Below, one piece after another: positions 46,037 to 57,702 of a stretch of DNA of 64,000 nucleotides (position 1 is its first letter; each line of letters starts with the position of its first letter). This DNA is from Anthostomella pinea (lineage: Eukaryota; Ascomycota; Sordariomycetes; Xylariales; Xylariaceae). Below the pieces are notes generated by a model. The model had not been told where the DNA came from. It worked only from the letters and a program-made list of their open reading frames with translations, and did no database searches. The stretch spans positions 310,001 to 374,000 of the forward strand of contig CAUWAG010000008.1 in assembly GCA_963556695.1 (NCBI GenBank), given 5' to 3'. The translations under genes were made by a program, and so were the position numbers.

Positions 46037-48446
46037 GGTCTCTCCTACCAGAAATAACGGCTGCAGGCTAGCTCGGCTGAGCCCGGTTCTGCCGCTATGT
46101 TACCGCTCGCCTCTTACTCCATTTTTGGCCTCTTGCATTTCTGGTCGATCGAATCACTGCGCTGGACAGGACTGAGACATACTGCATGACCGGCGTTGTT
46201 GCATATGGACACAAGCACGTCCGGGGAGGACAATGAATGGTGCCATCACGGTGTTGGTGGCTCAAGCTCATCGGGCACTTTGAGGGATAAAGGACATTGC
46301 ATTATCGAGGGATGACTATCAGCATACACTTGGCTGTAATTACTGGCCACTCTACACACATATACGTATAGGGCGGGATGGCACGATGGTAACATCTAGA
46401 TCAACATAAGCTCGCCAATGCTCAAGAGGCGGAAGGCGCAATACACCTTATCTATCGGTAGATTATTGTGGCCTTCAACTCTACACTGCATGGAGCACTC
46501 TTAGTGAACGTCATTACTAGAATACGCGTGATACAGTGGTGAAACGACTGGCCTGGTGACAGCTTCGCAGCTTCCCAGGGGCATTGCCAACATTCGCTGT
46601 GAAATCTCTTGTCGTTCAAGCTGCTGTGCAGGCTGGCTGTTGGTCGCGAACTTCAGTCCAGCCCCCGAATCCCAACAACTGCGTCCATATTCTGTACCGC
46701 TTTCCGCCAAGTCCGCATGAATGAAATCCCACATCAATAGTCACCATGGACCTTTACTGACTGACAAGCTTCTCGCAAAATCAGCCGGACACACTTTACT
46801 TCTGGATCCTCCTTCTGCAGGTTTTATGAGTGCGATACAAGCATTCCGTTCTTTAGGTGTCGACCACTTATCAGCAGCCCTTTGGTTCCTTTTATCTTCT
46901 CGCTTCTCAAACGTAGGCACTCTCCGTGATGCTGGGAATGTACCCGGGCCGGGACGGGACTTCCACATCGCCCTGGTATCGTGGTCGTGGTGGCTGGCGC
47001 GGTGTTCCTCATCACTGAGCACAGCAAGGAAACGATAGCTAATAAGGGACGGAGTCAGGCACAAACCGACGAGGAGCCCGCCGAGATGCCGCCCGTGACA
47101 TCCTCCGCCCATCCACGGGAAACAACTATGTCAGTGCGGTGGCGATGGTAGGTTGCCTTCCTAAGTCTGACATTTCCCCGACATGTCTATCTACCAGAAA
47201 GACATCCCCGTCGAGACGGCGTTTGCCTTCCAGCACTTCACGTCGCTTGCGCACCTATCTCCCTCTGTCGGCACTCGACGACCGGAGTGGTTGTCTCTCC
47301 GACAACATGCATCCGCGGTGGCGAAGGTATGCGGAGGCTGGAGCTCCTGCTTCTCGCGTGCTACCTGGGAGTCATGACTAACATCCGTGTCAGCGTCTTC
47401 ATTCATTACTCATGCAAGCAGCGACCGCCTGTAGCACGACAGCCTCACCAGCACGCTGGGGCTTGGTAGCAGGCTGGAGGATGCACTTGACCTCGGTTGG
47501 AACTTATTACGAATACGGAGAAAGTGACTGACCAGCCCCCAGCCCCCTTGCCCCCCTTGCCCATGTGGGGTCCGGGGGGCACAGCCAGTCACTCTTTGGG
47601 GAAGTGCCCCCGGCTAAAAGCTTGTTTTCTGATTCTCCACCAACCGGAGTCATGATTTCTAGGAAGTTCCAATGGCTGGGGACATTGCCGTAAAGCCAAG
47701 ACCTGAGATATAAGCCTCCGGTACTGAGGTGACAGTGCTTGATTTTCCTGCTTCCGGTGCCTGTTGGGACGTCATATCTTACCACTGGGTAGCAGTTGCC
47801 TCACCTCAGAGTGGTTCTCCGTTGTACCAATTCGACTTGCTGGCGGCTGCTGTATGACTGCCGCAATAACAAGAACCAAGGCCGGCCTCACCGCGGTACA
47901 CTCCTACGCCGTCAAGTGACAAGGAGAGTCAGCAATATGCCGTATTTCCCGTATCTGCAGAACTTTGGAAGATGCACCGCTGTGGACGTAGGTCAGGATG
48001 TCTTATCGCCACCAGCAGGCTACCTAGTACCGGGCTGCCTACCTGTAGACTGCAGGTGCCGTCATGACTCGGTTCGTACGAACGAATCATATGATTCAAA
48101 CTGCGAGTCGGCATTGAGTCTTGTCATTACTTGTAATTTAGTAAACGCAGGCAGCCCTGTTTATCTCCGTCATCGACGACTCAATCCACGAGCCCACATT
48201 ATGAGCTGCATCCGACCTGCTGCATTGAGCAAAAAGTTCCAAACACCACTGGGGGACGCAGCCAACCCAGCCTTCCCAGCCCGTCCAACATATGCACATG
48301 CCATATTCACCTGCCATATTCGGCAAGGAGCTTGATTGTATAGCCATCCTGCTGTAGCCTGTCATGCAGCCCAACCCTTTATATACCACCGCGTCGCCAA
48401 GCTCTCTTGCAGGTGCGTCAAGCTTGAACCTTCACATCACGTCAAC
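46037..48446. other. Intergenic, possible small uncertain gene
   Basis: 3' flank of the Cdc4-like gene and 5' flank of the carboxypeptidase. Near 46975-47340 (+) one frame has a hydrophobic run (GIVVVVAGAVFLITEH) and a polar tail. A GT-AG pair at 47149-47208 then leads to an Arg/Ser-rich frame. No start codon or upstream acceptor fits, so I do not call a gene. The remainder shows nothing. Confidence 0.35.
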
Positions 48447-50387
48447 ATGAAGCTCTCTCTGACCCTTTTCAGCTCGTTACTTTGCGCTTCGACGGCATTG
48501 GCCGCGAACTCGCTTCACAAGCGCAATGCCTTCGATAAGGTCAAGCCGAAGGTGGAGAAGCGAGTGGCCGGCGAGCCCTTCAAGCATCCCGAGCTCCAGA
48601 AGCGCGCGTCTCGCTTCCTGACGGAGAAGACGAAAGGTATGTGTTGCTTCCACCTATACTGAACAATGGCGAGACTAACAACTGTCCAGAATTCTCCGTC
48701 AATGGTACGGGGGTCCCCGAAGTTCCGTTCGATGTAGGCGAGTCCTATGCTGGACTGCTGCCCATCTCGGAAAGCCCTAACGAGACTCGCAAACTCTTCT
48801 TCTGGTACGGATAAGGAGCATCGAGGCGGCAACGCTCTTCATCATGAAGACAACTAACCGGCAGCAGGTTCTTCCCTTCGACGGCGGCGCAGAACCCCGA
48901 CGAAATCGTGGTTTGGCTCAATGGAGGTCCGGGTTGCAGCTCCCTATCGGGTCTGCTGACAGAGGTGCGTATTACCAGCTCGAAGCATGTCGGGCATCAG
49001 GGCCGGACTAATGTCTTCAACAGAATGGCCCTTTCACGTGGGAAGCCGGTACACTGGCTCCAGTCCAGAATCCATACTCGTATGTATCGCTTGACGGGTT
49101 TTGGCCATGACCTATTGTTAAGTGGTGTCTAACGACGCGATAGCTGGACAAACTTGACCAACATGGTATGGATTGAGCAACCCATCGGCGTAGGGTACAC
49201 GCAAGGAACTCCAGACATCACGAACGAGGTCGAGCTTGCGACTGAGTTCCGCGGCTTCTGGAAAAACTTCATCTCCACCTTTGATATGCAAAAGTTCGAC
49301 ATGTACGTCACTGGCGAGTCCTACGGCGGATACTACGTCCCGTACATCGCCGACGGCTTCATCTCAGCCAACGACACCGACTACTTCAACTTGAAGGGCA
49401 TCTCAATCAACGATCCAATCATCGGTGATGAGACCAGCCAGCAGGAAGGTATGCATCCCAAAAGAGGCGTAGACCGCGCAACACCGGCTGACCCTTCTAG
49501 TTACGATCCTCCCCTTTGTCGAGTACTGGAATAACCTATTGTTCCTCAACGACACTTTCATGGAGCAAATGCGGGTGCGCCAGGCTCAGTGCAACTTCGA
49601 CACGTACTTGGAGAAGTACTTGACGTTCCCCCCACCAGCAGGAGTGCTGCCAGTGCTGCCAGACCCCTATGACTCCAGCGTGTACGCCTGCGACCAGTTC
49701 GACAACTTCTACAATGCAATTTTGGAGGTAAACCCCTGCTTCAACATCTACCACATCACTGAGACATGCCCGCACCCATTCGGCGAGCTAGGCATAGTCA
49801 ACACGGGCGACTACCAGCCCCTCGACGCGGTCGTCTACTTCAACCGCACCGACGTGCAGGAGGCGCTCCACGCCGTGGTCGGCACGAACTGGGAGCAGTG
49901 CACCGACATCAACGTCTTCGGCAACGGCAACGCCAGCGCCGAAACCGGCGACACCAGCCAGGGCCCCGCCAACGACGGCGTCCTGCAGCGCGTCATCGAG
50001 TACACCAACAACACGCTCATCGGCTCGGGCGACCTCGACATGCTGCTCAGCACCAATGGCACGCTGCTCGCCATCCAGAACATGACGTGGAACGGCGCCC
50101 AGGGCCTTTCGGTGTACCCCCAGACCCCGCTCTACGCGCCCTACCACCCCGAGTACAACGGCGGCGCGCTCGCGGGCGCGGGTGTCCAGGGCATGTGGGC
50201 CACGGAGCGCGGGCTGACGTTCTACACGGCCCATCTGTCGGGCCACGAGCTGCCGGGGTACGCCCCGGGGGTTGCGTACAGGATGGTGGAGATCCTGTTG
50301 GGTCGTATTGATGATTTCAGCAGCAAGGCCGACTTTACGACGCAGACGGGTGTTTTCACTGGAAATGGGACGATTTATAGAAAATAA
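48447..50387 (+). CDS. Secreted serine carboxypeptidase (peptidase S10)
   Basis: Removes C-terminal residues from peptides, secreted or vacuolar. Six exons are 48447-48636, 48690-48804, 48868-48964, 49024-49079, 49144-49448 and 49501-50387, giving 549 aa; all introns are 52-64 nt GT-AG. A signal peptide ([19 protein letters not shown]) is followed by KR sites (HKR, EKR, QKR) typical of a Kex2-processed propeptide. The oxyanion block is [17 protein letters not shown]. Catalytic residues are Ser212 in [10 protein letters not shown], Asp432 in IGSGDLDML, and His503 in [12 protein letters not shown]. There are many N-glycosylation sequons (NGT, NDT, NRT, NGS-like). The 3' exon has notably high GC. 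Subsite preference cannot be judged. Confidence 0.95.
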
Positions 50388-51300
50388 TTATTTTGAGATC
50401 TGGCGAGGGGAGATACTGGACTCATAGTAAATTCGCTAGTTCAGCGTTCAAATTCGATATGTGTGCCAACGAATCAATAGCTTGAAGGATGAGTGACAAA
50501 ACTCAAATGAATATTTACGACTTCTACCACGCATGCTCTACACTGTCTCTATGAGGAGAAAGCACGAGGGCATCCAGGCAGCCGTGGTATAGAAGGGCTT
50601 GCGTAGGATCAGACCGCTCATCGAAATAGGGGTTTCGTGTTAACCGAGTCAAAACTGTTCATGCTGCCAAGGCCCGAGAGTAGCAGGAGCTGATCGAAGC
50701 GTACTCTTAAGTCCCTTCCTCAAGACGAAAGAGGTTACAAGTTCTGCGTTTGAGTGTCAACCTCGTGGCATGTCCTATGTCATGTCGCCTCAGGGTTGTA
50801 CTGCAATATCGGCATCCCGGGGGTTCGATATCTAGACATACCCTTGAGACTGAAGCTGTGAGCGATAGCAACGCATAGTACAAGTGACAGTCCAGTACGT
50901 CTTCTTACGGCCGACGGATGTGATTCATGAGAATCTGCGGGTGATGGCGGTGGGTACCCGTGATAAAGGAGCCCCATAGGAGAAATAGTATAGTCCTATT
51001 CACCACATCATAGGGTCACGCACGGTTCTAGGAAGTCGGCGACATGATCAACAAACATAAAGAGCTTGAGTGACTTTACTCGAATTGGCTCTGATCATGT
51101 TACATACTCCTCCCTGGCTAGTAAACAACACTGTTTGTCTACATCTGTATAGAAACTGGAGAGGCCTTCAGCGGCACATGGCAGCATGCCGTACTGTACA
51201 AGAGCTTCCACCCCTATCCAGATCGTATCTTACACCTACTTCACCATGGCCACCACGGCTTTTGAGTAAGACCAACACAATAACAACACACCAACGCCCT
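50388..51300. other. Intergenic, convergent 3' regions
   Basis: This lies between the carboxypeptidase (+) and the SEL1-like gene (-). No motif, RNA gene or repeat was seen. Confidence 0.5.
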
Positions 51301-52485
51301 TCAAAGCGCCGCCCGATCTCCCGCAATAGCCGCCCACTCCTCCGCCAGCACGCGCGCCTCCTCCCGCTCCTTCCTACTCCCCAAGCCCGCCGCCGCCCTC
51401 TCACGCTCGAGCACCCCCAGCTCCCGACACGCGGCATCGACCCCGCTGACGGCCGCCTTCTCCAGGAGCTCGCGGCGCTCGGGGTGGTCGCCCGCGGCGT
51501 CGTCCAGCAGCTGCGCAAGCTCGTAGCACCCCTTCGCGTTGTCGAGGTCCCGCGCCGCGAACCGGTACAGCTCCCGCGCCTTGTCCGTCTCGCCGCGCCT
51601 GGCGCGGATGGCGGCCGTGCCGAGCGCGAAGCTGGTCTGCCATTGCCAGTGCTGCGGTAAAACGCGATCGACTGTCTTGGCGTCTTGATCGTCGCTGTTG
51701 GCACTGAGATCGGTGTTACTGCTGGTGCTGCTGTTGACGAGGCTGTTATGCGTATCGAACGCCTTCCGAAACCACCGCAGCGCCTCGTCGTCGCCCTCCC
51801 TCGTCTCCTGCGCCATGCACATCATGGCCTTCAGCGTGCAGGCGTCGGCGCTGCCGCGCCTGCTCCGCAGCGACCTGTCGAGCGCGTCGACCGCCGGCCG
51901 GAAGTGCGGCAGGTGCAGGTTGCCGGTGCGCAGGCCCAGCCGCGCCAGGGTCAGCACGCTCGGCTCGTAGCCCAGCTGCGTCAGCGTGTGGAAGATGTGC
52001 GTCGCGAGGTGCCAGGCCGGGCCGCGCGGGCCCAGCGTGATCATCGTCGCGATGTAGTGCAGCGTGTAGTACGAGACGTACTGGCTGCTGTCTTTACCGT
52101 CGGCATTGCCGTCGGCGTTGGCGGGTTTCAGCCTCTTCTGCCGCCAGTCGGCCGCGTCCTCGAGCGCTAGGTCGGCGTACTGGTGGGCGGCGCGCTGGCA
52201 CTCGTCCGCTGTGAGGTCTGCCACGAGCGGTGGGCGCGCTTGCGCGGCCCAGAACTCCCGGGGTGGGACATCGGTGCGGCTGAAGCGCGCTTTGGCGAAG
52301 CTCTCGCGGGTTGTGCCTCGGACTTTTGCTGGGCGTGCGGGTGAGGTGTGCAAGTGTGAGGCTGTGGAGCGGATGGACGGGACTGCCGGTATATGTCTTT
52401 GGAAGACATTGCTAGGTGTTCGTTGGCCTCTAGGCAGCTGGCTGAGTTGCCGCATGCAACGTGTGCATGTATATCGTTGAGACAT
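51301..52485 (-). CDS. SEL1/TPR-like repeat protein, probably mitochondrial
   Basis: 394 aa, single exon. I chose ATG at 52485 (MSQRYTCTRCMRQLSQLPRG) because the N-terminus then is Arg/Ser/His-rich with few acids, like a mitochondrial presequence. The frame stays open upstream by chance to 52797. The body is helical with SEL1-type elements: LGTAAIRARRGETDKARELY, CYELAQLLDDAAGDHPERRE and ELLEKAAVSGVDAACRELG follow the A-x-x-x-G-x-x..A pattern. The function is unknown; such proteins are scaffolds. It is divergent from the Utp16 gene with 452 bp between starts. The GC content is high at its 3' end. Confidence 0.78.
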   Translation of the reverse strand: MSQRYTCTRCMRQLSQLPRGQRTPSNVFQRHIPAVPSIRSTASHLHTSPARPAKVRGTTRESFAKARFSRTDVPPREFWAAQARPPLVADLTADECQRAAHQYADLALEDAADWRQKRLKPANADGNADGKDSSQYVSYYTLHYIATMITLGPRGPAWHLATHIFHTLTQLGYEPSVLTLARLGLRTGNLHLPHFRPAVDALDRSLRSRRGSADACTLKAMMCMAQETREGDDEALRWFRKAFDTHNSLVNSSTSSNTDLSANSDDQDAKTVDRVLPQHWQWQTSFALGTAAIRARRGETDKARELYRFAARDLDNAKGCYELAQLLDDAAGDHPERRELLEKAAVSGVDAACRELGVLERERAAAGLGSRKEREEARVLAEEWAAIAGDRAAL

Positions 52486-52937
52486 ACTGCCTGGTCTTCT
52501 CGAAGGGCGGCGTTTCTTATATAAGGAGGCAGTCTTGAGTAAATCTAAGTATGTGAGGTAAGAGGTTTGAATCGAGACTAACTCAGCAATAGAGTCCACG
52601 CCTTCATCAGAAAGAATCTCCACGTAATGCTTATGAGTATTTATGAAGTTTGTGTTCCGGGGGTTTTCGTCGCTGCTTCTAGACTGAGACTCGAAATGCT
52701 CTGAGATACCCAACAATGGACTGCTTGAGGAGGTAGTTGTTTCTGTTGTAACTGATAACTGCATACTGTCTATCCTGGTGGTGGGGCCATGCACCAAACC
52801 AAGCTATCACTATCTTATCAACAAGCAACCAAAAAAAAAGCTGCGGGCAACCCACCACCACCACAAGCACCGGCCGTCGAGAGCATTCAATTGCGCATCC
52901 GCCATATCTTACGACGCAAACGCTTCGAGACTTCGTC
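52486..52937. promoter_or_regulatory. Bidirectional upstream region, SEL1-like / Utp16
   Basis: 452 bp between opposite start codons, AT-richer than the flanks, with an A9 run near 52830. It must contain both promoters; no specific site was assigned. Confidence 0.5.
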
Positions 52938-54248
52938 ATGGCGCCCATTACTAGAAGACGCGCGAAGGCCAAAGAAACGGAAGCCGCAAGTCCAACCATG
53001 TCGGACACACCCACATCGACCGAAATTACTGTTGAGGTGCCGATTCTGCCTCGCGGAAAGCGGAAGTCTCTGACCAGCAACGTCGAAGACGCACAGAATG
53101 TTGCAGTCCCACAGAGTGACTCGCCCAAACGACAGAAGCTTGCGGTGCGAACGAGAGAAGACGAGATCACGAAAAGCGGCTGGTCGACGCACATCGAGGT
53201 GCAAATACCCAGCTCATCAGCGCCAAGACCCCGGTCCAGCGCAGTAGCCGATTCTCAGGAAGAAGATGATGAAGATGACGACGAATCAGAAGAAAAAGAA
53301 GAGCATCAAGAAGGGGAGCCCGAAGCTGTCAAGCCCACGAATGCCTCGAAGCAGCTGGAGGGAAGGCCCGAGGCCGTCGAGCCCACGAGTGCCTCCCAGC
53401 AGTTGGCCTCGCAGCAGTTGGAGAAGGAGGCAAGCCAGCAACTAGCCCGGCAGTCCGTGGAGCCCGAACCTACCCCGCAACCGAAACCCATGTCGAAACA
53501 TGTAGTCTTCGGCGATGATGATGATGTGGAGAAGTTTGTCGCAGCGGCTGCAACAGAAACAAAGAAGGACGCGGAGGAGACAAAAGAGGAAAGCGACGGA
53601 GAGAAGAGCGACGATGACGAAGCGCCTGAAGCTGTCTCGACACAGGCAACTGCCAAACAAACCTTGGAGTCAGCGAAAGCGGTATCAGAGGCTGCCGACA
53701 AGTGAGTGATACTGGCTAACGCAAGAGCAAGACCTTCAAATACTGACTTCTTAATCAGGCAAGTTGCCTCGTTGAAGCGGAAGCGGCAGGAGAGGGATAA
53801 CCTGCTCAAGCAACAAGCGCAAAAGCGCAAACGAACTCGCAAGCCAGTCAAGACAACCCACGATGGCTCCAACGGCGAAGAAGTCACAAATAAAGGGAGA
53901 CAGAGATCCGGAAAAGGCAAGTTGCCGGACATGCTGCCCGCAGAGTTCCTTACGGACTCTTCAAGTGATAGCGAAGATGAGACGGCCTTGAAGAAATTTG
54001 TGAAGAAGCCGAAGAAGATCAACTTTGAGACCGCCTTGCAGACGATCGGCAACGAAGGTAAGAGACCCCGCGATGAGATTGTGGGGACCACCCGTTACCG
54101 AGTGCTGGCAGAGCAGGCAGACAAAAGTCTTGCCCCGAAGATGAACAAGAACTCTCTCAAGTCGAAACAGGCCCTTCTCAAGAGGAATCGTGTAGGCATC
54201 ATGCCCAATAAGAAGAAAGGGTTCTTCGTTGGCAAAAAGCAGGTGTAA
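52938..54248 (+). CDS. UTP16: U3 snoRNP-associated protein Utp16
   Basis: Nucleolar component of the small-subunit processome, needed for 18S pre-rRNA processing (yeast Bud21/Utp16). Exons are 52938-53701 and 53759-54248 (intron GTGAGT...TAATCAG, phase 2), giving 417 aa. The N-terminal two thirds is disordered: basic start (MAPITRRRAKAKE), an acidic run near residue 100 and imperfect repeats of (E/A)AV(K/E)PTxAS.QL. The conserved C-terminal part has the basic helix ASLKRKRQERDNLLKQQAQK, GKLPDMLPAEFLTDSSSDSE, then KKINFETALQ and a Lys-rich end (MPNKKKGFFVGKKQV) that is typical of the family. Assignment rests on that C-terminal block. Confidence 0.8.
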
Positions 54249-54759
54249 ATACCGACATATCAACCAATGAATGGTATGGATAACCCACAACACGATTCTC
54301 CGGACAGGATGTGAAGCGTAGTCCAGATGTGATATTGACGAGCACCGAATAGCGGCATGGACAGAGAAATTGAGCACCATCTTAGCGACTGGCCGTGGCA
54401 CAGTCACTCCGGTTGCGTCTTGTCCAGACTTCTTATACATCTACTCGCTACTATTGTTTAGCCTGTCCCTACAGCGCGTGAGGATGTTGGTGTCAGGTAT
54501 TAAATTGCACATCAGAGCCAAATCTAGCCTCTTTATCCTGAGCTCGTATCGGCATTCGCACTACCCCTGAACCACCCACTGGAATCGAGCGGCTCTTCCG
54601 CCGCAGACCAACATCACCATCGCTGTTCCGTTGTCCAATTAAGCTCTCACTAGCAGCCCCCGAGCTAACCTTCTCATCGACAACCGTGGCTTAAACATGC
54701 TGCTCCACTAGCATCTCGCTTGTAATCGTGCATCGCCTGCGCCAGCACCGCAAGCGCCA
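54249..54759. other. Intergenic, 3' flank of Utp16
   Basis: No gene or repeat was recognised on either strand. Confidence 0.5.
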
Positions 54760-55074
54760 CTAGCGACACGCCGGGTCAACCAGCGGCATACGCAACGCCT
54801 CATGGTAGCTCTTGTTGATAGCAACGCGTTCGGGGCCCTCCCAGCTCATAGCTTCTGGCCGCGGAAACGTGTGCCAAAGATCCTCGGCGCGGTAGTGGAT
54901 CATGAGGCCCCTGCCGAGGAGGCAGACAGGGGAGCTGGCACGACGTATGTCTCGTGGCGCCGCGTCTTCTCATGATCAGGAGGCCAGCGAGACCGAGGTC
55001 ATGCTCGAGGCGAAGGAGGAGGTCTGCGTGATGTATCCCAGCCCGGCGACGGACTGGTCGCGAATGAATGCAGG
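54760..55074 (-). pseudogene. Remnant of an unidentified gene
   Basis: The minus strand has two coding-like pieces separated by stops. One (about 55074-54978) reads FIRDQSVAGLGYITQTSSFA. The other (about 54925-54760) reads GRGLMIHYRAEDLWHTFPRP, then WEGPERVAINKSYHEALRMP, and ends at TAG 54762-54760. Codon choice and hydrophobic pattern suggest a former protein; the parent family was not recognised. Confidence 0.3.
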
Positions 55075-55650
55075 TAGGATGTTATGAGACCAGGATCACG
55101 GGATGGCAATGGTTGATCAGGAAGATTCAGGGATCTATTGAGCAACTAGGAGCCATTCAGAGTGTGATGTAGTGGTCTGTGTCTCCAGCTAACTAGTGGC
55201 AGTGTGGGGAGGAATGATGTATCTGTGGATATGACCCACATCACGTGTTAATCACGTGATACAACATAGGACTGGAAGAAGGGGTTGGACGGGAAGATGG
55301 AAGACCACCGAGTACAGGGCGGAGAGTCAGTGTGTTGCCTTCGTTGCTGTGCATTTCGATGCGAGAAGCCTTGGGAGTCAGGGGCTCAGGGGGTCGAAGA
55401 AGTCACATGGGAGACTCACAGAAAATGGGGAGATCCCAACACCTTAGCCAGCGCAAAAGGTTCGCGACCGGTAACACGAGGCCGGCGACGATCAATAGCG
55501 ATGGTAGAGATGCCCGAGCCACTTAGCACTCAGCAGTGTGATGTGATAACATATCGATGCCGGGCTCGGTCCAGAGATTCTCGTCAGCAGGAGCCGCGGC
55601 TCTGGGAGTCTGTCTTCCTCTCCTTCTTCGACGATATCGCGGGACTGTCG
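55075..55650. other. No supported gene
   Basis: Between two gene remnants; contains short overlapping frames and no recognisable feature. Confidence 0.4.
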
Positions 55651-55953
55651 TCACCCGCCAGCAGCACATTCCTCCGCGTGTCGCCCATCTAAGAACAGCA
55701 TCAGCACCAGCGCGCGAATCGCGACCGGATCCAGACCATAGCCGAAAAGGGCGCGGTTCAGCCTGTCGCTGGTGTCGGCGGTGAAGACATGTTGGAGGAT
55801 CTGCAACCCCGTGAAGCCAGCCGACCGAATAAAGCCCAAAGGCAGGTAGTGAATGAAGGCCTCCATAGCCTTCACGACGTCCTGGACCCCACCCCCGAGA
55901 CTCTCTAAGCTACGAACATAAAGAGAAGAAAAATACGAGTTAAAAAGAATCAT
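55651..55953 (-). CDS. Hypothetical open frame, possible gene remnant
   Basis: 100 codons. A middle part that looks translated reads VVKAMEAFIHYLPLGFIRSA, then LQILQHVFTADTSDRLNRAL. Ends are Gly/His-rich. It lies upstream, on the same strand, of the remnant at 54.8-55.1 kb and could be the same decayed gene. No domain was recognised. Confidence 0.25.
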   Translation of the reverse strand: MILFNSYFSSLYVRSLESLGGGVQDVVKAMEAFIHYLPLGFIRSAGFTGLQILQHVFTADTSDRLNRALFGYGLDPVAIRALVLMLFLDGRHAEECAAGG

Positions 55954-56142
55954 AATCTATGCCCGAAGGTGGAATCGAACCACCCACCTCCTTTACGCTT
56001 CACCTCTCGGTTAGGTTTTTACCTTCTAGGTAATTTACTGTCCTTGGGCTTGCAGGTATCATAAATACTAGAACACACGGGCTTTTTTTCTTTCTTTTTT
56101 TACTTTTTTTTTTTTTAACAACCCAGCATAATACGAGTTAAA
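55933..56142. repeat. Direct 12-bp repeats flanking the tRNA-like sequence
   Basis: ATACGAGTTAAA occurs at 55933-55944 and again at 56131-56142. Between them lie the tRNA-like sequence and a T-rich tract (56083-56116; A-rich on the minus strand). Such a layout resembles a target-site duplication around a tRNA-derived retroposed element, except that the A-rich tract lies on the 5' side of the tRNA-like part. Confidence 0.45.
55960..56082 (-). tRNA. tRNA-like sequence, probably a pseudogene or tRNA-derived element
   Basis: On the minus strand a perfect T arm (GGTGG TTCGATT CCACC, 55984-55968, with a B-box) is followed by TTCGGGC and A, as in a tRNA 3' end. The 5' side may be GCCCGTG at 56082-56076, with a D-arm/A-box-like TTCTAGTATTTATGATACC next. 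Acceptor pairing GCCCG/CGGGC is good for five pairs only. The span of 123 nt implies an intron or insertion, and no anticodon loop with U33 could be drawn. A T5 run follows (minus strand of 55942-55946), fitting a Pol III terminator. It is too irregular to name an amino acid. Confidence 0.4.
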
Positions 56143-57702
56143 CAAGTTGTCTGATGATGCTACATGTACTCAAGCCGATCAAAGGCACATGTGAGTTTAT
56201 TATAGCTGGCAATCATGTAATTCAGGTCTGTACGAAAAGCCGCTCGATGTCGCGGCCGAGACTGCCATGCTGCTCGTGGGTGTGGGTGTGGTGATAGTCT
56301 TCATTCGGTAGTCTGTGTTCGTGTTCCCTCCTGGGCCGCCAGGGAACTGTGTCTTCCCGTCAGGATAGAAGACTGCTATCCAGACCGTTTGCACTAGAGT
56401 GTAAGTAAGTTTCGGCAATATTTCAGTGACAGTCTGTATCTGGAGATGAGAGGCTAGATACATAAGCGCAAGCATGCCTTGGGTCACTTGCGCAAGAGGC
56501 AAATTCAGAAAGAGTTGGGGGATGGAAGCTTCTACAAGAACCAGCGCTCAACCAGATCTGAGCTGAAGTCAATCTCGAGCCGTAGATCCCCCATTCTTCA
56601 AGATATACATGTATGCATTGAAAGTCCAATTCTCCCCTGAAAATATATGTAGTAGGTAGAGGAACACAACTAGACGCTATAGATAGATCCCCGCTCAACG
56701 CGACGTCCCAGGCAGCTTCCTCCTGTCATCAGACCCTGGCTTGCCCTCCCGCCTAATAAAGACAGCAGCAGGCGAGAGAAGAGCCAGAGACAGCACCTCA
56801 CTATCAGGCGTAGTCATGCGGCGTGCTAGAGCATGTTGGCTCCCTGGATGACGTTTCCGGTGGCGGTGGTTGGGTTTGATCTGAATCGCGTTGCACGTGT
56901 TGACTCGTTCAACGGCTGGTGGACCAACTGATTGGATGTATTGGCCGCTTTGGTCCCGAGAGAAAGGAATGCAGTGCAGTCGAACGGATGCAGTTATTAG
57001 ACCTATGTAAGAAAATCGTAGTCATGCATCCATCGTCATAATCTCTTACAAACGTGCTCGACAAGCTCACCAAGGTTCGCAAAATAGGTAAGGAGAAATC
57101 ACAGTCCCAAGAAGCAGACAAGGCGAACGTCGTCCACGAACTCAGGTGGGAAACTTGGCTCTTCAAGATCAGAAAGGACGTCCTCTGTCATATTCATATA
57201 TAGTCGAGCAAGAATCGCTATTATACAACGCTCAAGATTGTGCCTCGTTCGCCAGTTGATTGTGTCCCGTAGGAGTGTTCCATCACTTTCCCACCTACGC
57301 CTCCAGTCATCAATACAGTCCTGCCATCCTCCATATACAATCAAAGTTCCTCTAGCTTTTCCCTATAATCCAAGGAGATGCGCTGTACTGTGCGATATCT
57401 TGCTGACAAGCAGTTTGTGCTGGGTCGTGGTCGCAGCAGAATCGAAAGTGGTATCTTGGAAGTCGTGAAAAAGAAAAAAATCCGACTGTCATCCAAACCT
57501 TCCAAAGAACAAGCAGTTGGTCTGATGAAGGTGAATCAAGTGAGAGCAGTTGGTTCAATAGCAAGGGTGTAGGTAGCTCCATGATAAAATGCTATAACGA
57601 TATTCGTTCGACACGTGTTCCCGTAGAGGTCGTTGGTTCTATATGGCAGTCGGTACTCCGGTGTAAATGAGATGAAAAAAGAGTCGAAATGGTGGTGCCA
57701 GG
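56143..57702. other. Intergenic, one weak hypothetical frame
   Basis: 3' flank of the RING-PH-VWA gene. A minus-strand frame at 57344-57099 (81 codons, GWQDCIDDWRRRWESDGTLL) has a protein-like look but no partner exon or family. Other frames are chance. Confidence 0.4.

Noticed and set aside
46975..47340. Possible small membrane protein (GIVVVVAGAVFLI) with one intron
   Set aside because: No start codon or upstream acceptor fits the frame; kept only as a note in the intergenic entry.
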